A stretch of 64,000 bases of DNA from Bradyrhizobium diazoefficiens USDA 110 (GCF_000011365.1 NC_004463.1:7488001-7552000), one strand, 5' to 3'. Positions 52,537-62,163 are shown, numbered from the stretch's first letter. Translations and numbers: made by a program. The notes: generated from the sequence alone by a model not told the origin.

Positions 52537-53115
52537 ATGAATTTGGCTCGCGAATCGATTGAACTGTTGGAGCAGGTCGCACGAATCCTCTGGTTCGAAG
52601 GCACCAAGCACGGCTTGCGCGATCGCGAGTGGATGGCGCTGCGCTTCCTCTCCCGCGCCAACCGGTTTTCCCGCACGCCCTCGGCGCTCGCGAGTTACGT
52701 CGGCACCACGCGCGGCACCGCCTCGTTCATCATCGGCGAGCTGGAACGGCTCGGCTATCTCGAGCGAAAGCGCTCGGCCAAGGACAAGCGGTCGGTGATG
52801 CTGAGCGTTACGCAGCCGGGCAAGAAGTTCCTGGCGCGCGATCCCGTCAACGTCCTCGTCGAGGCGATTGCTGTGCTCGACGACGAGGCCAAGATCCGCT
52901 TCCGCGACGCGCTCCGCCACGTGCTGGACCAGTCGGACGCGGCCGAGCAGCGGCACCATACCGACGTCTGCAAGCGCTGCATCTTCCTCCGGGAAGATCG
53001 CACCGCGGCGGACGGCAAGACGACGGTCGAGTTCAGCTGCCGCCTGTTTCGCGCGCCAATCGCGGAGCCGGAGGTCGATCTGCTATGCACCAGCTTCGAG
53101 CATCACCGCCAATAG
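52537..53115 (+). CDS. MarR-family regulator with a four-cysteine C-terminal motif
   Basis: A 192-residue protein with a winged helix (RTPSALASYVGTTRGTASFIIGELERLGYLERKRSAKDKRSVMLS, outline at residues 46-90), the MarR recognition helix and wing. The C-terminal tail has four cysteines: C145 and C148 in DVCKRCIF, C168 in EFSCRLF and C184 in LLCTSF. This spacing suggests a metal or iron-sulfur site or a redox switch, rare among MarR proteins. It has no strong Shine-Dalgarno sequence; a short upstream frame overlaps its start. Targets unknown. Confidence 0.82.
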   Translation: MNLARESIELLEQVARILWFEGTKHGLRDREWMALRFLSRANRFSRTPSALASYVGTTRGTASFIIGELERLGYLERKRSAKDKRSVMLSVTQPGKKFLARDPVNVLVEAIAVLDDEAKIRFRDALRHVLDQSDAAEQRHHTDVCKRCIFLREDRTAADGKTTVEFSCRLFRAPIAEPEVDLLCTSFEHHRQ

Positions 53116-53128
53116 AGGCGGCGCTCGA

Positions 53129-54079
53129 TCACGGCGTTGCCTTGCGCGACGAGTAGATCACGCCCCCGCTGGATTCGACCACAAGGCGCCCGTTCTCGTT
53201 CCGGATCTCCTCGATGCGGCCAAGGCCGGGCACCTGCTGCCCCAGCACGGCCTCGATGACGCCGTTCGGGCTTTGCAGGATCGCAATCCCCTCATAGGCC
53301 TGGCGCACCGACCAGCCCTTGACCACCTTCCGCGGCACTGATGCGCGCTCGGAGGGAGACACCGAGCCCGTGACCTCGGGCGCTGCGAGCGAAGCCATCA
53401 TCGGCGCGGCCTGCGACGACGGCTGCGATTGCGCCACTGTCGGCGCCGGAGCCTGGGCTTGCGCCTGGGCGAGCTTGTCGAGCTTGACCGTCGAGGACGA
53501 GCTCACCCGCTCGATGCGGTCCAGATTCTCGGCAAACCTGCCGAAGCGATCGTTGGTCGCCTTGCTCGATTGATCGACCGCGGTGCGCAGGCCGTCGAGA
53601 TTTTCGGACACGCCCGACACCTGCTTGCGCAGCTGGGCGACCGTCTCGCGCAGATTCCTGATCTCCGTATTGGCCGCGACATTGTTCTGGGCGGGCTGCG
53701 TGGTGAGATAGGCAATCACACCGGTGCAGGCGCAGACCACCAGGATGGCGGCGACCGCCAACGTTGCGAGCGGCGCGACCCAGGTCGGACGGGGCGGCGG
53801 CGGCTTGGCCACGATCACTGCCGGCTTCATCACGACCGGCGCGGGCTTGGGTATCGCCATCTTGTCGAGGCGCGCCTTGGCGCGAATGCGCTTCAGCCCC
53901 TCGAGCGCCTCTTTCGCCAGCGCTTCGTCGCTCGCCGCAGCCGACGCACGCTTTGCGCTCGCGGCAGGCTTGGCCGTTTGCGTCGCGCTGTCCCTTGTAT
54001 TGCGTGGCTCCGGAGCCGGCTTCGCCGCCGAGGAAACGTCAGCGGTCTCGTTGGGACGAGCTTTTCCATCGGACAACAT
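53129..54079 (-). CDS. Coiled-coil membrane protein of unknown function
   Basis: A 316-residue protein: a polar, alanine/proline-rich cytoplasmic part of about 98 residues (KPAPVVMKPAVIVAKPPPPRP) comes first. One membrane helix (VAPLATLAVAAILVVCACTG) follows, then a periplasmic coiled coil (IRNLRETVAQLRKQVSGVSENL) and a small C-terminal domain (VVKGWSVRQAYEGIAILQ, EAVLGQQVPGLGRIEEI). The last part looks like a folded module that may bind cell-wall or envelope components. It converges with the MarR gene. Similar proteins are found in Bradyrhizobium, without an assigned function. Confidence 0.75.
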   Translation of the reverse strand: MLSDGKARPNETADVSSAAKPAPEPRNTRDSATQTAKPAASAKRASAAASDEALAKEALEGLKRIRAKARLDKMAIPKPAPVVMKPAVIVAKPPPPRPTWVAPLATLAVAAILVVCACTGVIAYLTTQPAQNNVAANTEIRNLRETVAQLRKQVSGVSENLDGLRTAVDQSSKATNDRFGRFAENLDRIERVSSSSTVKLDKLAQAQAQAPAPTVAQSQPSSQAAPMMASLAAPEVTGSVSPSERASVPRKVVKGWSVRQAYEGIAILQSPNGVIEAVLGQQVPGLGRIEEIRNENGRLVVESSGGVIYSSRKATP

Positions 54080-54901
54080 GCGAGAATGCTCCGTTCGGTT
54101 AGATCTATCGAACGACGAATTTATTTGTCGAAGCTTGCCCGAAACGTGCGCATCGAAAACTTTTCATCACGCACGATGCGACGTCGCATGAGTCAAACGC
54201 GTCACGCACGTGGCGAGAGTGCGACTCGAAAGACACACCCTCGCCAAGATTTCGCCAAGCTGGAGTCGCCTCGCCACACATGAGTCGAATTGTCGCATGT
54301 GGAAAACCGGTGGAGAGAGTCAATCCGGGGTTGAAAACCCCTCCATACGCCTACCCCGCAGCACCACCCGAAATAGCTGTGATTATACGGGGATGCGGAA
54401 CTATAGATCCGTCACGGTGCAAAACTAGTTCAAAATCCAAATCAACTGATGCGATTGAATATATCAAGAAACAACTCGAAACAAACCAACAGCATCAAAC
54501 ACACATAGCAATCGCTTTGATGCGCGCGCTTGATCGGAAATCGGCAATTGTTACGGTCCTATCCAAGTGATTCTCGCCAGTTGGCGAGGAGATCGGCAAG
54601 GTTCAGTAGCGTTCGGACGCGATAAGCAACTTGGCGCAACTGTTCTAGGTCGCTGTCTCAATCCGCTCCGCGAGGTGATCCGTAAGACACCCGCCGAGCC
54701 TCACGCAGTAAGCGTTCAGTATCGAGTCGAAGTAACAGGCCCGCGGAAAACGCAGGCACTGAATGCGTAGGGCTGCCCGCGAATATCGAAACCATAACAA
54801 CGGTTCGCGGGATGGAAATATCGTCAAACAGCATGGTCGCCGAGCCGGGCATCACAACAACCAACCGGCCGCGATAAGTGCGAAACAGGGGCGAAAGACT
54901 G
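54080..54901. other. 822-base region upstream of the flagellar regulator
   Basis: No recognised gene. The stretch about 54360-54560 is clearly richer in AT than the rest of the window. CTCGCCA-GT-TGGCGAG at 54573-54588 is a perfect 7-base inverted repeat. A 96-codon frame (54280-54570) ends with a helical-looking part (SKSKSTDAIEYIKKQLETN) but has no good start site, so I do not call it a gene. The rest is likely the long regulatory region of the regulator gene. Confidence 0.5.
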
Positions 54902-55672
54902 ATGTATATTATCGTTGATGATCGTGAGAGCGTCACGAACAGCTACGTTGGAGGGCTCGTTCGCGAAGGCGTATCGTCGATCGGCTTCTCCTCCGGAGAA
55001 TTCTGGGACTGGCTGCAATCTGCGAGTGAATCGGACCTGGCAGCGGTCGACGCCTTCCTCCTCGGGGATTGCGACGCCCGCGGAAGCCTGCCGCGGGCGA
55101 TGCGCAAGCGCTCCTCGGCTCCCATCATCGCCATGAGCGGCCAGAAGATGCTCAAGAACACGCTGGAGCTGTTCGAATCGGGCGTTGACGACGTCGTGTA
55201 CGTGCCGATTCACCTGCGCGAGATCCTCGCCCGAACGGCCGCGATCGCGCGCCGCCGGGTGGGCGAGTTGCCGAGACCCTGCGAGACCAGGATCCAGGTC
55301 TTCTTCAACGGGCGCGACCCCGAGATCGCGGGCCACGCCCTCACCCTGCCCCGCCGTGAATTGCGTATTCTCGAATATATGGTCAGCAACCACGGCAAGT
55401 GGATCACCAAGACGCAGATCTTCAACGCGGTCTACGGCATCTTCGAGTCGACCTTCGACGAGAGCGTGATCGAGAGCCACGTCAGCAAACTGCGCAAGAA
55501 GCTCCGCGACCGCCTCGGCTTCGACGCGATCGTGGCCCGGCGTTATGTCGGATACCGCCTCAACATCCCCGCCGGCGAGACCGTCGACGTGCCGATGCAG
55601 GAGCTCGACGAGGTCGGCATCCTCCTCAACCGGGCGCACATCGCCCCGGCGGCCTATCCGGCCGGTAACTGA
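54902..55672 (+). CDS. lafR: FtcR/LafR-like flagellar transcriptional regulator
   Basis: A 256-residue response-regulator-type protein. The receiver domain (MYIIVDDRESVTNSYVGGL, IAMSGQKMLKNTLELFESGVDDVVYVPIHL) is atypical. The OmpR-type winged helix contains LPRRELRILEYMVSNHGKWITKTQIFNAVYG, ESVIESHVSKLRKKLRDR and RRYVGYRLN, given in outline. This matches FtcR of Rhizobiales and LafR, the reported master regulator of Bradyrhizobium lateral flagella. It converges with the flagellar operon, the expected place. I use the ATG at 54902, not the one 8 codons upstream. Confidence 0.85.
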   Translation: MYIIVDDRESVTNSYVGGLVREGVSSIGFSSGEFWDWLQSASESDLAAVDAFLLGDCDARGSLPRAMRKRSSAPIIAMSGQKMLKNTLELFESGVDDVVYVPIHLREILARTAAIARRRVGELPRPCETRIQVFFNGRDPEIAGHALTLPRRELRILEYMVSNHGKWITKTQIFNAVYGIFESTFDESVIESHVSKLRKKLRDRLGFDAIVARRYVGYRLNIPAGETVDVPMQELDEVGILLNRAHIAPAAYPAGN

Positions 55673-55700
55673 CGCGGCTGAGCGCTGCCGCGAAAAACGA

Positions 55701-55737
55701 CAACGGCCTCTGCGGAGCACCTTCGCAGAGGCCGTTG
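55701..55737. terminator. Bidirectional hairpin terminator between lafR and the flagellar operon
   Basis: The 14-base arms at 55701-55714 (CAACGGCCTCTGCG) and 55724-55737 (CGCAGAGGCCGTTG) are perfectly complementary around GAGCACCTT. It lies between two convergent transcription units. A run of five A's is just upstream (about 55693), which would be a U-tract for the leftward transcript. Confidence 0.8.
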
Positions 55738-55886
55738 TACTTTCGGCGGCTGAGACGGCAGAAGGCAAGGCCCCGAGGCGCGAGGCGCCGCCATACCAAA
55801 GCGCTGCGAAATCAGGGGCGCGCTTTGGTTTCCAGGTCGAGCACGATCCTTCCGGAAAGCCGCTTCGCGCCTGTCCGGGCCATGCG

Positions 55887-56345
55887 CTAGGGTTTCTGCT
55901 GGAATTCTTCCTTCGAGACGTAGTTGAAGTCCTCGACCAGGACGTCCTGGACGACGTCGGCCTGCATCCGCTCGTTGACGCGCTGCTTGATGCCCGTCGT
56001 GAGGATGGAGAGGTCGTAGCGCGCGAGCTTCCTGAAATCGAGGCGGTCGTCGGCATAGATCCTGCGGAAGGCCTCGTCGACGACGAACGGCTCCGGCGGA
56101 ACGTTGAGCTGGTGCATGGTCCGCGCCTCCACGGTGTAGACGAAGCGCGCGACGATGTAGCCCTGCACATTGCCGTTCTCGACCATGGGCACGCTCAGCG
56201 CCCGCGTCTTCTGGTATTGGAGCCCGTCGAGATATGCGTCCTTTGCCGGCAGCAGGCTGCCGTTTTCCTTCCAATAGGCCACGGCGTAGCTCGTGCCTGC
56301 CGTGAGGATGCAGACCCAGAGCCCGGCAAGCACGAGTCTGATCAT
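55887..56345 (-). CDS. FliL-like single-pass membrane protein of the flagellar operon
   Basis: A 152-residue protein with an N-terminal membrane helix (MIRLVLAGLWVCILTAGTSY) and a periplasmic domain ending LTTGIKQRVNERMQADVVQDVLVEDFNYV. The architecture resembles FliL, but similarity is weak. Its start overlaps the FlgN-like stop (ATGA). It is the last gene of the flagellar operon. It could alternatively be a rhizobial-specific flagellar protein of unknown role. Confidence 0.55.
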   Translation of the reverse strand: MIRLVLAGLWVCILTAGTSYAVAYWKENGSLLPAKDAYLDGLQYQKTRALSVPMVENGNVQGYIVARFVYTVEARTMHQLNVPPEPFVVDEAFRRIYADDRLDFRKLARYDLSILTTGIKQRVNERMQADVVQDVLVEDFNYVSKEEFQQKP

Positions 56346-56854
56346 TTTCCGTCCTGCGTTGCGCGACCGGTATAGGTGCCGTCCGAATCGGCATCCTTGA
56401 TTGCCTTGACGATGATGGTCGCGACCTCGCGCACCGCGTCGTAATGCATTTCGAGGATGGAACGATTCCGCTCCAGCTTCTCGCGCAGCCGCTGGACCTC
56501 CTCGGTGATCTCGACCTCGCTGCCGAGATGCATCCGCGCCCGCATCAGGCGGACGAACTCGAGCATGCTCCGGCTCTTGCGGGCGCTGAAATCGTCGAAA
56601 TCGATCTTCTTGCCCGTCGCGAGCGCAACCGTCTCCTCCTCGACGATACTCTCGAGCCTGCGGATCGCCGCCAGCAGGCCGCGCACTTCGTCCGCTCTCG
56701 CCGCCTCGGCCCTGTCGACCACCGCCTCGCCGCCGACATTCGGCAGCAGCACGGGCAACAGCGCATTGCTCGATGCCGCTTCAACCGTCATCGCCTCGGC
56801 GTCCACGACCGGCTGCTCCATCACCAGGACCGCCGCGCCTTCTTGTGCCTGCAT
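56342..56854 (-). CDS. FlgN-like flagellar hook-filament chaperone
   Basis: From the ATG at 56854 it encodes 170 residues, mostly helical after a variable 45-residue start: VRGLLAAIRRLESIVEEETVAL, FDDFSARKSRSMLEFVRLM and REKLERNRSILEMHYDAVREVATII, the FlgN-type long helical pair that keeps hook-associated proteins FlgK/FlgL soluble. flgK and flgL begin the visible part of the same operon, supporting the call. Distant homology only. Confidence 0.65.
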   Translation of the reverse strand: MQAQEGAAVLVMEQPVVDAEAMTVEAASSNALLPVLLPNVGGEAVVDRAEAARADEVRGLLAAIRRLESIVEEETVALATGKKIDFDDFSARKSRSMLEFVRLMRARMHLGSEVEITEEVQRLREKLERNRSILEMHYDAVREVATIIVKAIKDADSDGTYTGRATQDGK

Positions 56855-56897
56855 TGGAAATTCACCCCTCAACTTCTGTCACCCATTCCTCGGATCA

Positions 56898-57377
56898 TCA
56901 TCCGGCCTTCCCCGTCACGTCCGGCCCCGCCGGATGCGCGCCGGCAAGCTGCCTCGCAATGCCGATGCCCTTGCCCTTCGCGAGCTGGTTGCCGAGTTGC
57001 TCCGCCAGCATCGACTTCCAGACGCTGCCGGCGGTCCCCTTGCCGAAGAGTTCCTCGGATTCCTTCGGCAGCATCGTCTCGACGAAGGTCTGGAGGATGA
57101 ACGCCTCGAACTTCCGATAGACCTCGCCGGACGCTGGCGCCTTGATCACCTGCACCGGCGCCCCGTTCACCGCACCCGACTGCGCTTCGGAAACCTTCGC
57201 CGCGGATTGATCGGCACCAGCCGCCGCGGCCTTGCCGGCCTCCGCGTCCATCGTCGCGGCGAAATCGGCGGCGGATGATTTCAGCGCATCGAGCTTCGCG
57301 GTCGCCGCGCGTTGCGTCACGGGATCGGCGGCCTCGATAACGTCGAGAACGAGGTCGGGTGTCGCTGTCACGATCAT
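56898..57377 (-). CDS. FlgJ-like rod-binding protein
   Basis: A 159-residue protein whose start at 57377 overlaps the upstream stop (ATGA). The first two thirds are alanine-rich and low in complexity. The C-terminal part YRKFEAFILQTFVETMLPKE, followed by WKSMLAEQLGNQLAKGKGIGIA, is the rod-binding (FlgJ N-terminal) domain that caps the growing flagellar rod. It lacks the muramidase domain of enteric FlgJ, as is usual in alphaproteobacteria. Confidence 0.75.
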   Translation of the reverse strand: MIVTATPDLVLDVIEAADPVTQRAATAKLDALKSSAADFAATMDAEAGKAAAAGADQSAAKVSEAQSGAVNGAPVQVIKAPASGEVYRKFEAFILQTFVETMLPKESEELFGKGTAGSVWKSMLAEQLGNQLAKGKGIGIARQLAGAHPAGPDVTGKAG

Positions 57378-57802
57378 GTCTTGTTCCGGCTGGCTGGCCG
57401 TGGCGTCCACTCGCGCACGGTGAGGCTTGTTCCCGTCATCTCCTCGAGCGAGCGCTTCTCCGCCTCGCGAAGCTTGTCCGCGAGCGCCGCCTTGGCGACT
57501 TCCTCGAGCTGTTTCACGCGCCGGCTCTCCGCACGAACCTGGTCGAGCTGCCGCGAAGCCTGCTCATTCACGGCGCGCGCGCCGACGCTCGTCCTGTTGA
57601 GGCGCCGCGCGATCGACGCGCTCGACGACCCCGCCGGCGGCTTGCCCTCGTTCAGCGCCCCGACCAGCCATTCCTGTTCGTCCTGCAGGCTGCGCTCCTG
57701 CTGCCGCAAGTGCGCGAGCTGCCATTCGGACAGCCGGAGCTGGAGCTTCACGAGCGAGACCATCCGACCGAGCTTGTCTGCGCGCGACCTCATGACGGTC
57801 AT
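57374..57802 (-). CDS. FliJ-like flagellar export protein
   Basis: A 142-residue, highly charged coiled-coil protein (LVKLQLRLSEWQLAHLRQQERS, LDQVRAESRRVKQLEEVAKA), of the size and helix pattern of FliJ, the export ATPase stalk. The ATG at 57802 overlaps the fliR stop. Between fliR and the rod-binding gene an export component is expected. The primary-sequence match is weak because FliJ is poorly conserved. Confidence 0.6.
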   Translation of the reverse strand: MTVMRSRADKLGRMVSLVKLQLRLSEWQLAHLRQQERSLQDEQEWLVGALNEGKPPAGSSSASIARRLNRTSVGARAVNEQASRQLDQVRAESRRVKQLEEVAKAALADKLREAEKRSLEEMTGTSLTVREWTPRPASRNKT

Positions 57803-58551
57803 TCCGACAGCCAGGACGAGACGCCCAGCATGAATTGCGTCAGGAGCTCGTCGCTGGTGAGATAGAGCAGCAGGAAGCCGCCGAACAGCACGAACGGCAC
57901 GGAGATGAAGTAGACGGGAATCGCCGGCGTCAGCTTGTTGATCAGGCCGACTGCGAGGTTGACGATGACCGAATAGACGATGAACGGGCTGGCGATCCGC
58001 AGCGTCAGCACGAACGCCTCCGACAGGCGGCTGACCAGCTGGTCGAGCGCCATGCTGCCGCCGAGCCTCGCACCGGGATGCCAGACGTCGTAGGAGTTCA
58101 TCAGCCCGCGCAGCACCTGCCAGTGCTGGTCGGTCATGAAGAACAGCGTGGTGACGGACGCCATGATCAGCGGCACCAGGGCCGGCGCCGGATCGGTGTC
58201 GCCGATCGGCGTGCCCGGGATATTGCTGAGCCCGATCGCGCTTGCCATCACGGTCGCCATGGTCTGAAGCGCCAGGAAGAACACGCGCCCGCCGAGGCCG
58301 ATGACGCTTCCGACCAGGACCTCGGAGCCGATCAGGAGTGCCAGCGTCAGCGGCGCCGCTTGGTCCGTCAGAGGTTTCAGGACCGCGATCAGGATTGGCG
58401 TCAGTGCAAACGTCGTGACGAGCGCGATGAACAGGCGGACCTGGGCCGGAACGTTGACGCTGGAATAGCCGGGCACGAACATCAGGCAGGCGCCGATCCT
58501 GCAGAACACGATGAAGGTCACCAGCACGCTGTCGGCGAGGCTGCTGATCAC
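57799..58551 (-). CDS. fliR: Flagellar export protein FliR
   Basis: A 250-residue membrane protein with about six helices. The GTG at 58551 overlaps the flhA stop (GTGA) and gives [22 protein letters not shown]. FliR-family regions are [39 protein letters not shown] and [33 protein letters not shown] (outline). It is part of the export gate with FliP and FliQ in the basal body. Confidence 0.92.
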   Translation of the reverse strand: MISSLADSVLVTFIVFCRIGACLMFVPGYSSVNVPAQVRLFIALVTTFALTPILIAVLKPLTDQAAPLTLALLIGSEVLVGSVIGLGGRVFFLALQTMATVMASAIGLSNIPGTPIGDTDPAPALVPLIMASVTTLFFMTDQHWQVLRGLMNSYDVWHPGARLGGSMALDQLVSRLSEAFVLTLRIASPFIVYSVIVNLAVGLINKLTPAIPVYFISVPFVLFGGFLLLYLTSDELLTQFMLGVSSWLSE

Positions 58552-60629
58552 GATATGGCTCCGAGCGCTCTGATCTCGGCGCTGCGCGCGACCTCCACAT
58601 GCGACAGGACCGGCAGTGTCGGGAACACCCGTTCCAGGATCATCCGGACATAGGGACGGGCCTCCGGGGTCACCGCCAGCACCACGCTGGTGCCGTTCTC
58701 GGTGAACTTGCGGATCGCCGCGCTGGCTTCCGTCGCGAACTGCTCGATCAGGCGCGGATCGGCGTCGAATTCGACGACGTCCCCCTTGGGGTCGCGCTTC
58801 AGGCTCTGGTGGAAGGCGAGATCCCAGCGATTGCCGAGGCGGACCACGTTGAGCACGCCGTTGTCGGAGAGGTCGCCGCAGATCTGCTGGGCAAGCCGCG
58901 TGCGGACATGCTCCGCCACCTGTTCGGAGCGCCGCACATGGGGCGCGATCTCCGCGATCGCCTCGAGGATCAGATGGAGATTGCGGATCGACACGCGCTC
59001 GGCCAGCAGGATCTTCAGGATCGCCAGCAGGCCCGAATAGGAAATCTGTGACGGGCAGAGATCCTCGATCAGGCGCTTGTATTCGGGATCGAGCCGGTCG
59101 AGCAGCCCGCGCATGTCCTTGTAGGACAGGAGCTGGGCGAGATTCGCCCTGATCACCTCGCTCAGATGCGTGAGCAGAACCGACAGATTGTCGACCGGTT
59201 TGCAGCCCTGTCGCTTGACTTCGTCGGTGAAAGCCTCCGTCACCCACAGCGCCTTCATGCCGAAGGCGGGTTCGATCACCTCCTCGCCGGGCACGTCGGG
59301 CTTGCCGTCCTTGTCGACCAGCACCAGCACCTCGCCGAGCCTGAGCTCGCCATGCGCGACGCGGGTGTCGTGGATCCGGATCTGGTATCCCTTGGGATCG
59401 ATCGACAGATTGTCGGTGAGCTTGATCTCGGGAATGACGAAGCCGTACTGCTTGGCGAACTTCTTGCGAATCTTGGCCACGCGATGGCCGAGCTCGGTGC
59501 GCGATCCCAGCAGATGGACCGAAAGATGACCGCCGAGCGCCAGCTCGATCTCGGCGGTCTTTAGCGATTCCTTGACCGATTCCTTGGCCGCGGTCTGGGC
59601 GCGCTCGTCGGCCTTGCGCGCATCCTCTTTCCGATCCCGCGCCGCCTGACGCCTGGGCAGCGTGTAGCCGACGAAGGCCATGACGCCGCCGAGCAGCACG
59701 AACGGCGCCATCGGCAGCCCCGGCATGATGGCGAGCACGAACATCATCAATGCGGCGGCCGACACCGCGCGCGGATAGCCGCTGAGCTGCCGCAGCACGG
59801 CCTGCTCCGCCGAGCCCCTGGTGCCGCCCTTGGAAACAAGCAGGCCCGCCGACAGCGACACGATCAGCGCCGGCATCTGCGACACCAGGCCATCGCCGAC
59901 AGAGAGCTTCGTATAGACGTCGGCGGCGCGCGACAGCGTCAGGCCGTGATGGGTGACGCCGATGATGATGCCGCCGAAGATGTTGATCGCGGTGATGATC
60001 AGGCCGGCGATGGCATCGCCGCGGACGAATTTCGAAGCACCGTCCATGGCGCCGAAGAACGCGCTCTCCTCTTCGAGCTCGCGGCGCCGGCGCTGGGCCT
60101 CCTTGTCGTCGATCAGGCCCGCGGACAGGTCAGCGTCGATCGCCATCTGCTTACCGGGGATGGCGTCCAGGGTGAAACGGGCGCCGACCTCCGCGATACG
60201 CGTAGCACCCTTGGTGATCACGACGAAATTCACCGTGACCAGGATCGCGAAGATGATCAGGCCGATGACGAAGTCGCCGCCCATGACGAATTTCGAGAAG
60301 CCGGCGACGACATGGCCCGCGGCCTGTTCGCCCTCCCCGCCGCGCGACAGGATCAGGCGGGTGGTCGCGACGTTGAGCGCCAGCCGCAGGATCGTTGCGA
60401 TCAGCAGCACGGTCGGAAATGCGGAGAAGTCGAGCGGCCGCTGGATCCACAGCGCGACCATCAGGATCAGCGCCGACAGCGCGATCGAGAACGCCAGGCC
60501 GAGATCGATCAGGATCGGCGGTATCGGCAGGAACAGGATCGTGAGCATGGCCACGATGCCGCCCGCAAAAAAGGCATCCGCCCCGAGTCGTCGCGGGTTT
60601 GGCAGGCTAGCAGCTAACGTATCGGCCAT
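58548..60629 (-). CDS. flhA: Flagellar export gate protein FlhA
   Basis: A 693-residue protein: about eight N-terminal helices, then the FHIPEP-type loop ([21 protein letters not shown], residues about 160-185), and a large cytoplasmic domain ending [50 protein letters not shown] is the classical family signature (outline). It is the main component of the type III export gate and docks FlgN and other chaperones. Confidence 0.96.
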   Translation of the reverse strand: MADTLAASLPNPRRLGADAFFAGGIVAMLTILFLPIPPILIDLGLAFSIALSALILMVALWIQRPLDFSAFPTVLLIATILRLALNVATTRLILSRGGEGEQAAGHVVAGFSKFVMGGDFVIGLIIFAILVTVNFVVITKGATRIAEVGARFTLDAIPGKQMAIDADLSAGLIDDKEAQRRRRELEEESAFFGAMDGASKFVRGDAIAGLIITAINIFGGIIIGVTHHGLTLSRAADVYTKLSVGDGLVSQMPALIVSLSAGLLVSKGGTRGSAEQAVLRQLSGYPRAVSAAALMMFVLAIMPGLPMAPFVLLGGVMAFVGYTLPRRQAARDRKEDARKADERAQTAAKESVKESLKTAEIELALGGHLSVHLLGSRTELGHRVAKIRKKFAKQYGFVIPEIKLTDNLSIDPKGYQIRIHDTRVAHGELRLGEVLVLVDKDGKPDVPGEEVIEPAFGMKALWVTEAFTDEVKRQGCKPVDNLSVLLTHLSEVIRANLAQLLSYKDMRGLLDRLDPEYKRLIEDLCPSQISYSGLLAILKILLAERVSIRNLHLILEAIAEIAPHVRRSEQVAEHVRTRLAQQICGDLSDNGVLNVVRLGNRWDLAFHQSLKRDPKGDVVEFDADPRLIEQFATEASAAIRKFTENGTSVVLAVTPEARPYVRMILERVFPTLPVLSHVEVARSAEIRALGAIS

Positions 60630-60707
60630 GGGTCACCGGCAGAGGGTCCGCCCGGTAATCTGCCGTGCAAAGCTTACGCGAGGGTGGTGGCCGGTCGGCC
60701 CGCGGGA

Positions 60708-60974
60708 TCAGAAGCCGCGCTCGATATGCGAATAGACCATCTCGGTAAAGGTGGAGAGATGCGCGCCGATGAAGGAGCCGGAGATCGCGACGACCACCAG
60801 GATGACGATGATCTTCGGAACGAAGGTCAGCGTGACCTCCTGGATCTGGGTCAGGGCCTGGATCAGTGCAATGATGGTGCCGACCAGCATCGCCGCGCCG
60901 ACGGCAGGCCCCGAGGCGACGATGATGGTCCAGATCGCCGCCTGGACGATGTCGAGGGCGTCTCTCTCGTTCAT
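60708..60974 (-). CDS. fliQ: Flagellar export protein FliQ
   Basis: An 88-residue protein with two membrane helices: MNERDALDIVQAAIWTIIVA, then IIALIQALTQIQEVTLTFVPKI (the FliQ signature loop) and VVVAISGSFIG. The ATG at 60974 overlaps the flgD stop (ATGA). It joins FliR and FliP in the export gate. fliP is not in the window. Confidence 0.92.
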   Translation of the reverse strand: MNERDALDIVQAAIWTIIVASGPAVGAAMLVGTIIALIQALTQIQEVTLTFVPKIIVILVVVAISGSFIGAHLSTFTEMVYSHIERGF

Positions 60975-61393
60975 GACTGGCTGATCGTGAGGCCAGGCCC
61001 GACCGCGACTTTCGTGCCGTTCTCGAGGGTCGCGACGGAGCCGTCGCTGTTGATGGAGATCGACTTGACCTTGCCGGAGAAGGTCGCTCCGGTCGCGTCG
61101 GTGAAGCTGACGGTTTTTCCGATCAGCCCGTCGGCCTGCGACAACGACTGCGAAGACAGCAGCGCATCCAGCTTGGTGTTGGTCTGCATGGCCTGCTCGA
61201 CCGTCGAGAGTTGGGCGAACTGGCTCATATATTGCGAGGTATCCATCGGATTGGTCGGATCCTGGTTCTTCATCTCGGCGACGAGAAGTTGAAGAAAGGT
61301 ATTGTAGTCGACGCTGTTGCTCGACGTGGACGTCGTGGAGCTGGTCGAACTGGACGACTTGCTGGTGCTGTCGGTCGCGCTGGTGACGTTCAT
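60971..61393 (-). CDS. flgD: Flagellar hook capping protein FlgD
   Basis: A 140-residue protein with a long serine/threonine-rich N-terminal tail (SKSSSSTSSTTSTSS). The FlgD core follows: YNTFLQLLVAEMKNQDPTNPMD, then YMSQFAQLSTVEQAMQTN and LIGKTVSFTD. It caps the growing hook. Short for the family, but alphaproteobacterial FlgD is often near this size. Confidence 0.92.
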   Translation of the reverse strand: MNVTSATDSTSKSSSSTSSTTSTSSNSVDYNTFLQLLVAEMKNQDPTNPMDTSQYMSQFAQLSTVEQAMQTNTKLDALLSSQSLSQADGLIGKTVSFTDATGATFSGKVKSISINSDGSVATLENGTKVAVGPGLTISQS

Positions 61394-61408
61394 GTAGCCT
61401 CTCCGCTG

Positions 61409-61819
61409 TCAGGCAGCCTCGAATGGGATGTCGGTGGCGACGCCGGCCAGGATAGCCTGCTCCACCGGGAACAGCGCCCGGATCCGCTTCAGCGCCTCGA
61501 AGTAACGGGTTGCCCCGACCAGCTCGTCGATCGCGACAAGCCCGTCCAGCATCTCGCGGCTTTCGCACACCGCAACCAGGGCCGCGTGATGCTGGCCGTA
61601 GAGCGCCGAGGCATCGCGGACATCGGTGGGGTTCATCAGCATGAGCTGGACGATGAAATACAGCTGCCGCATCGCCGTGGTGGCGTCGGAGGCCTGCATG
61701 ATCTGCCCCTCGAGCAGAAACATCACGTCGTTGACGAGCTCGACGGAGACCTTGCGGTCCACGCGCAGCACCGCACCGTTGATGTAGATCCGTTCGCCCG
61801 CCCGCAAGGAGATCTTCAT
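61409..61819 (-). CDS. flbT: Flagellar biosynthesis repressor FlbT
   Basis: From the ATG at 61819 it encodes 136 residues: MKISLRAGERIYINGAVLRV opening, DRKVSVELVNDVMFLLEGQIM and YFIVQLMLMNPTDVRD, the FlbT family. FlbT acts after transcription on flagellin mRNA in alphaproteobacteria. Its start shares one base with the flaF stop (TAATG), a standard flaF-flbT arrangement. Confidence 0.93.
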   Translation of the reverse strand: MKISLRAGERIYINGAVLRVDRKVSVELVNDVMFLLEGQIMQASDATTAMRQLYFIVQLMLMNPTDVRDASALYGQHHAALVAVCESREMLDGLVAIDELVGATRYFEALKRIRALFPVEQAILAGVATDIPFEAA

Positions 61820-62163
61820 TAAAGTGCGTCTCGGATCAGGCGGTTGATTTCGATGAGCTGCATCACGTCGCCCGACTTCTCTTCGCGAAGGCGATCCGCC
61901 TCCTTGATGACCCACAAGCCGATCGAGATGATGTCGGCGCGCAGCTTGTCCGGGAGGCCGTTCTCCGGGTGCGAGAGATCCTCGATGAAGATCGTCCACA
62001 GCCGGCGCACATAGAGCAGGCTCTGGACCAGATCCTCGAAACTAAAGGGCCCCTTCTCGATCCGCTCGAGCCGGTCGATGCCGAGGCTGAGCGCCTGTCG
62101 CTCGCGGCCTCTCTCCTGATAGCCGCTCTCTTCAACGACAGCTTCATAGGCTTCAAACGTCAT
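61819..62163 (-). CDS. flaF: Flagellar biosynthesis regulator FlaF
   Basis: A 114-residue helical protein (MTFEAYEAVVEESGYQERGRE, LLYVRRLWTIFIEDLSHPENGLPDKLRADIISIGLWVIKEAD in outline) of the FlaF family, which supports flagellin translation and secretion opposite to FlbT. A GTG three codons upstream is an alternative start. The next gene upstream is flgL. Confidence 0.92.
   Translation of the reverse strand: MTFEAYEAVVEESGYQERGRERQALSLGIDRLERIEKGPFSFEDLVQSLLYVRRLWTIFIEDLSHPENGLPDKLRADIISIGLWVIKEADRLREEKSGDVMQLIEINRLIRDAL

Noticed and set aside
54280..54570. 96-codon plus-strand frame in the AT-rich gap
   Set aside because: No ribosome site and no recognisable domain; the ending looks helical, so kept only as a note in the region entry.
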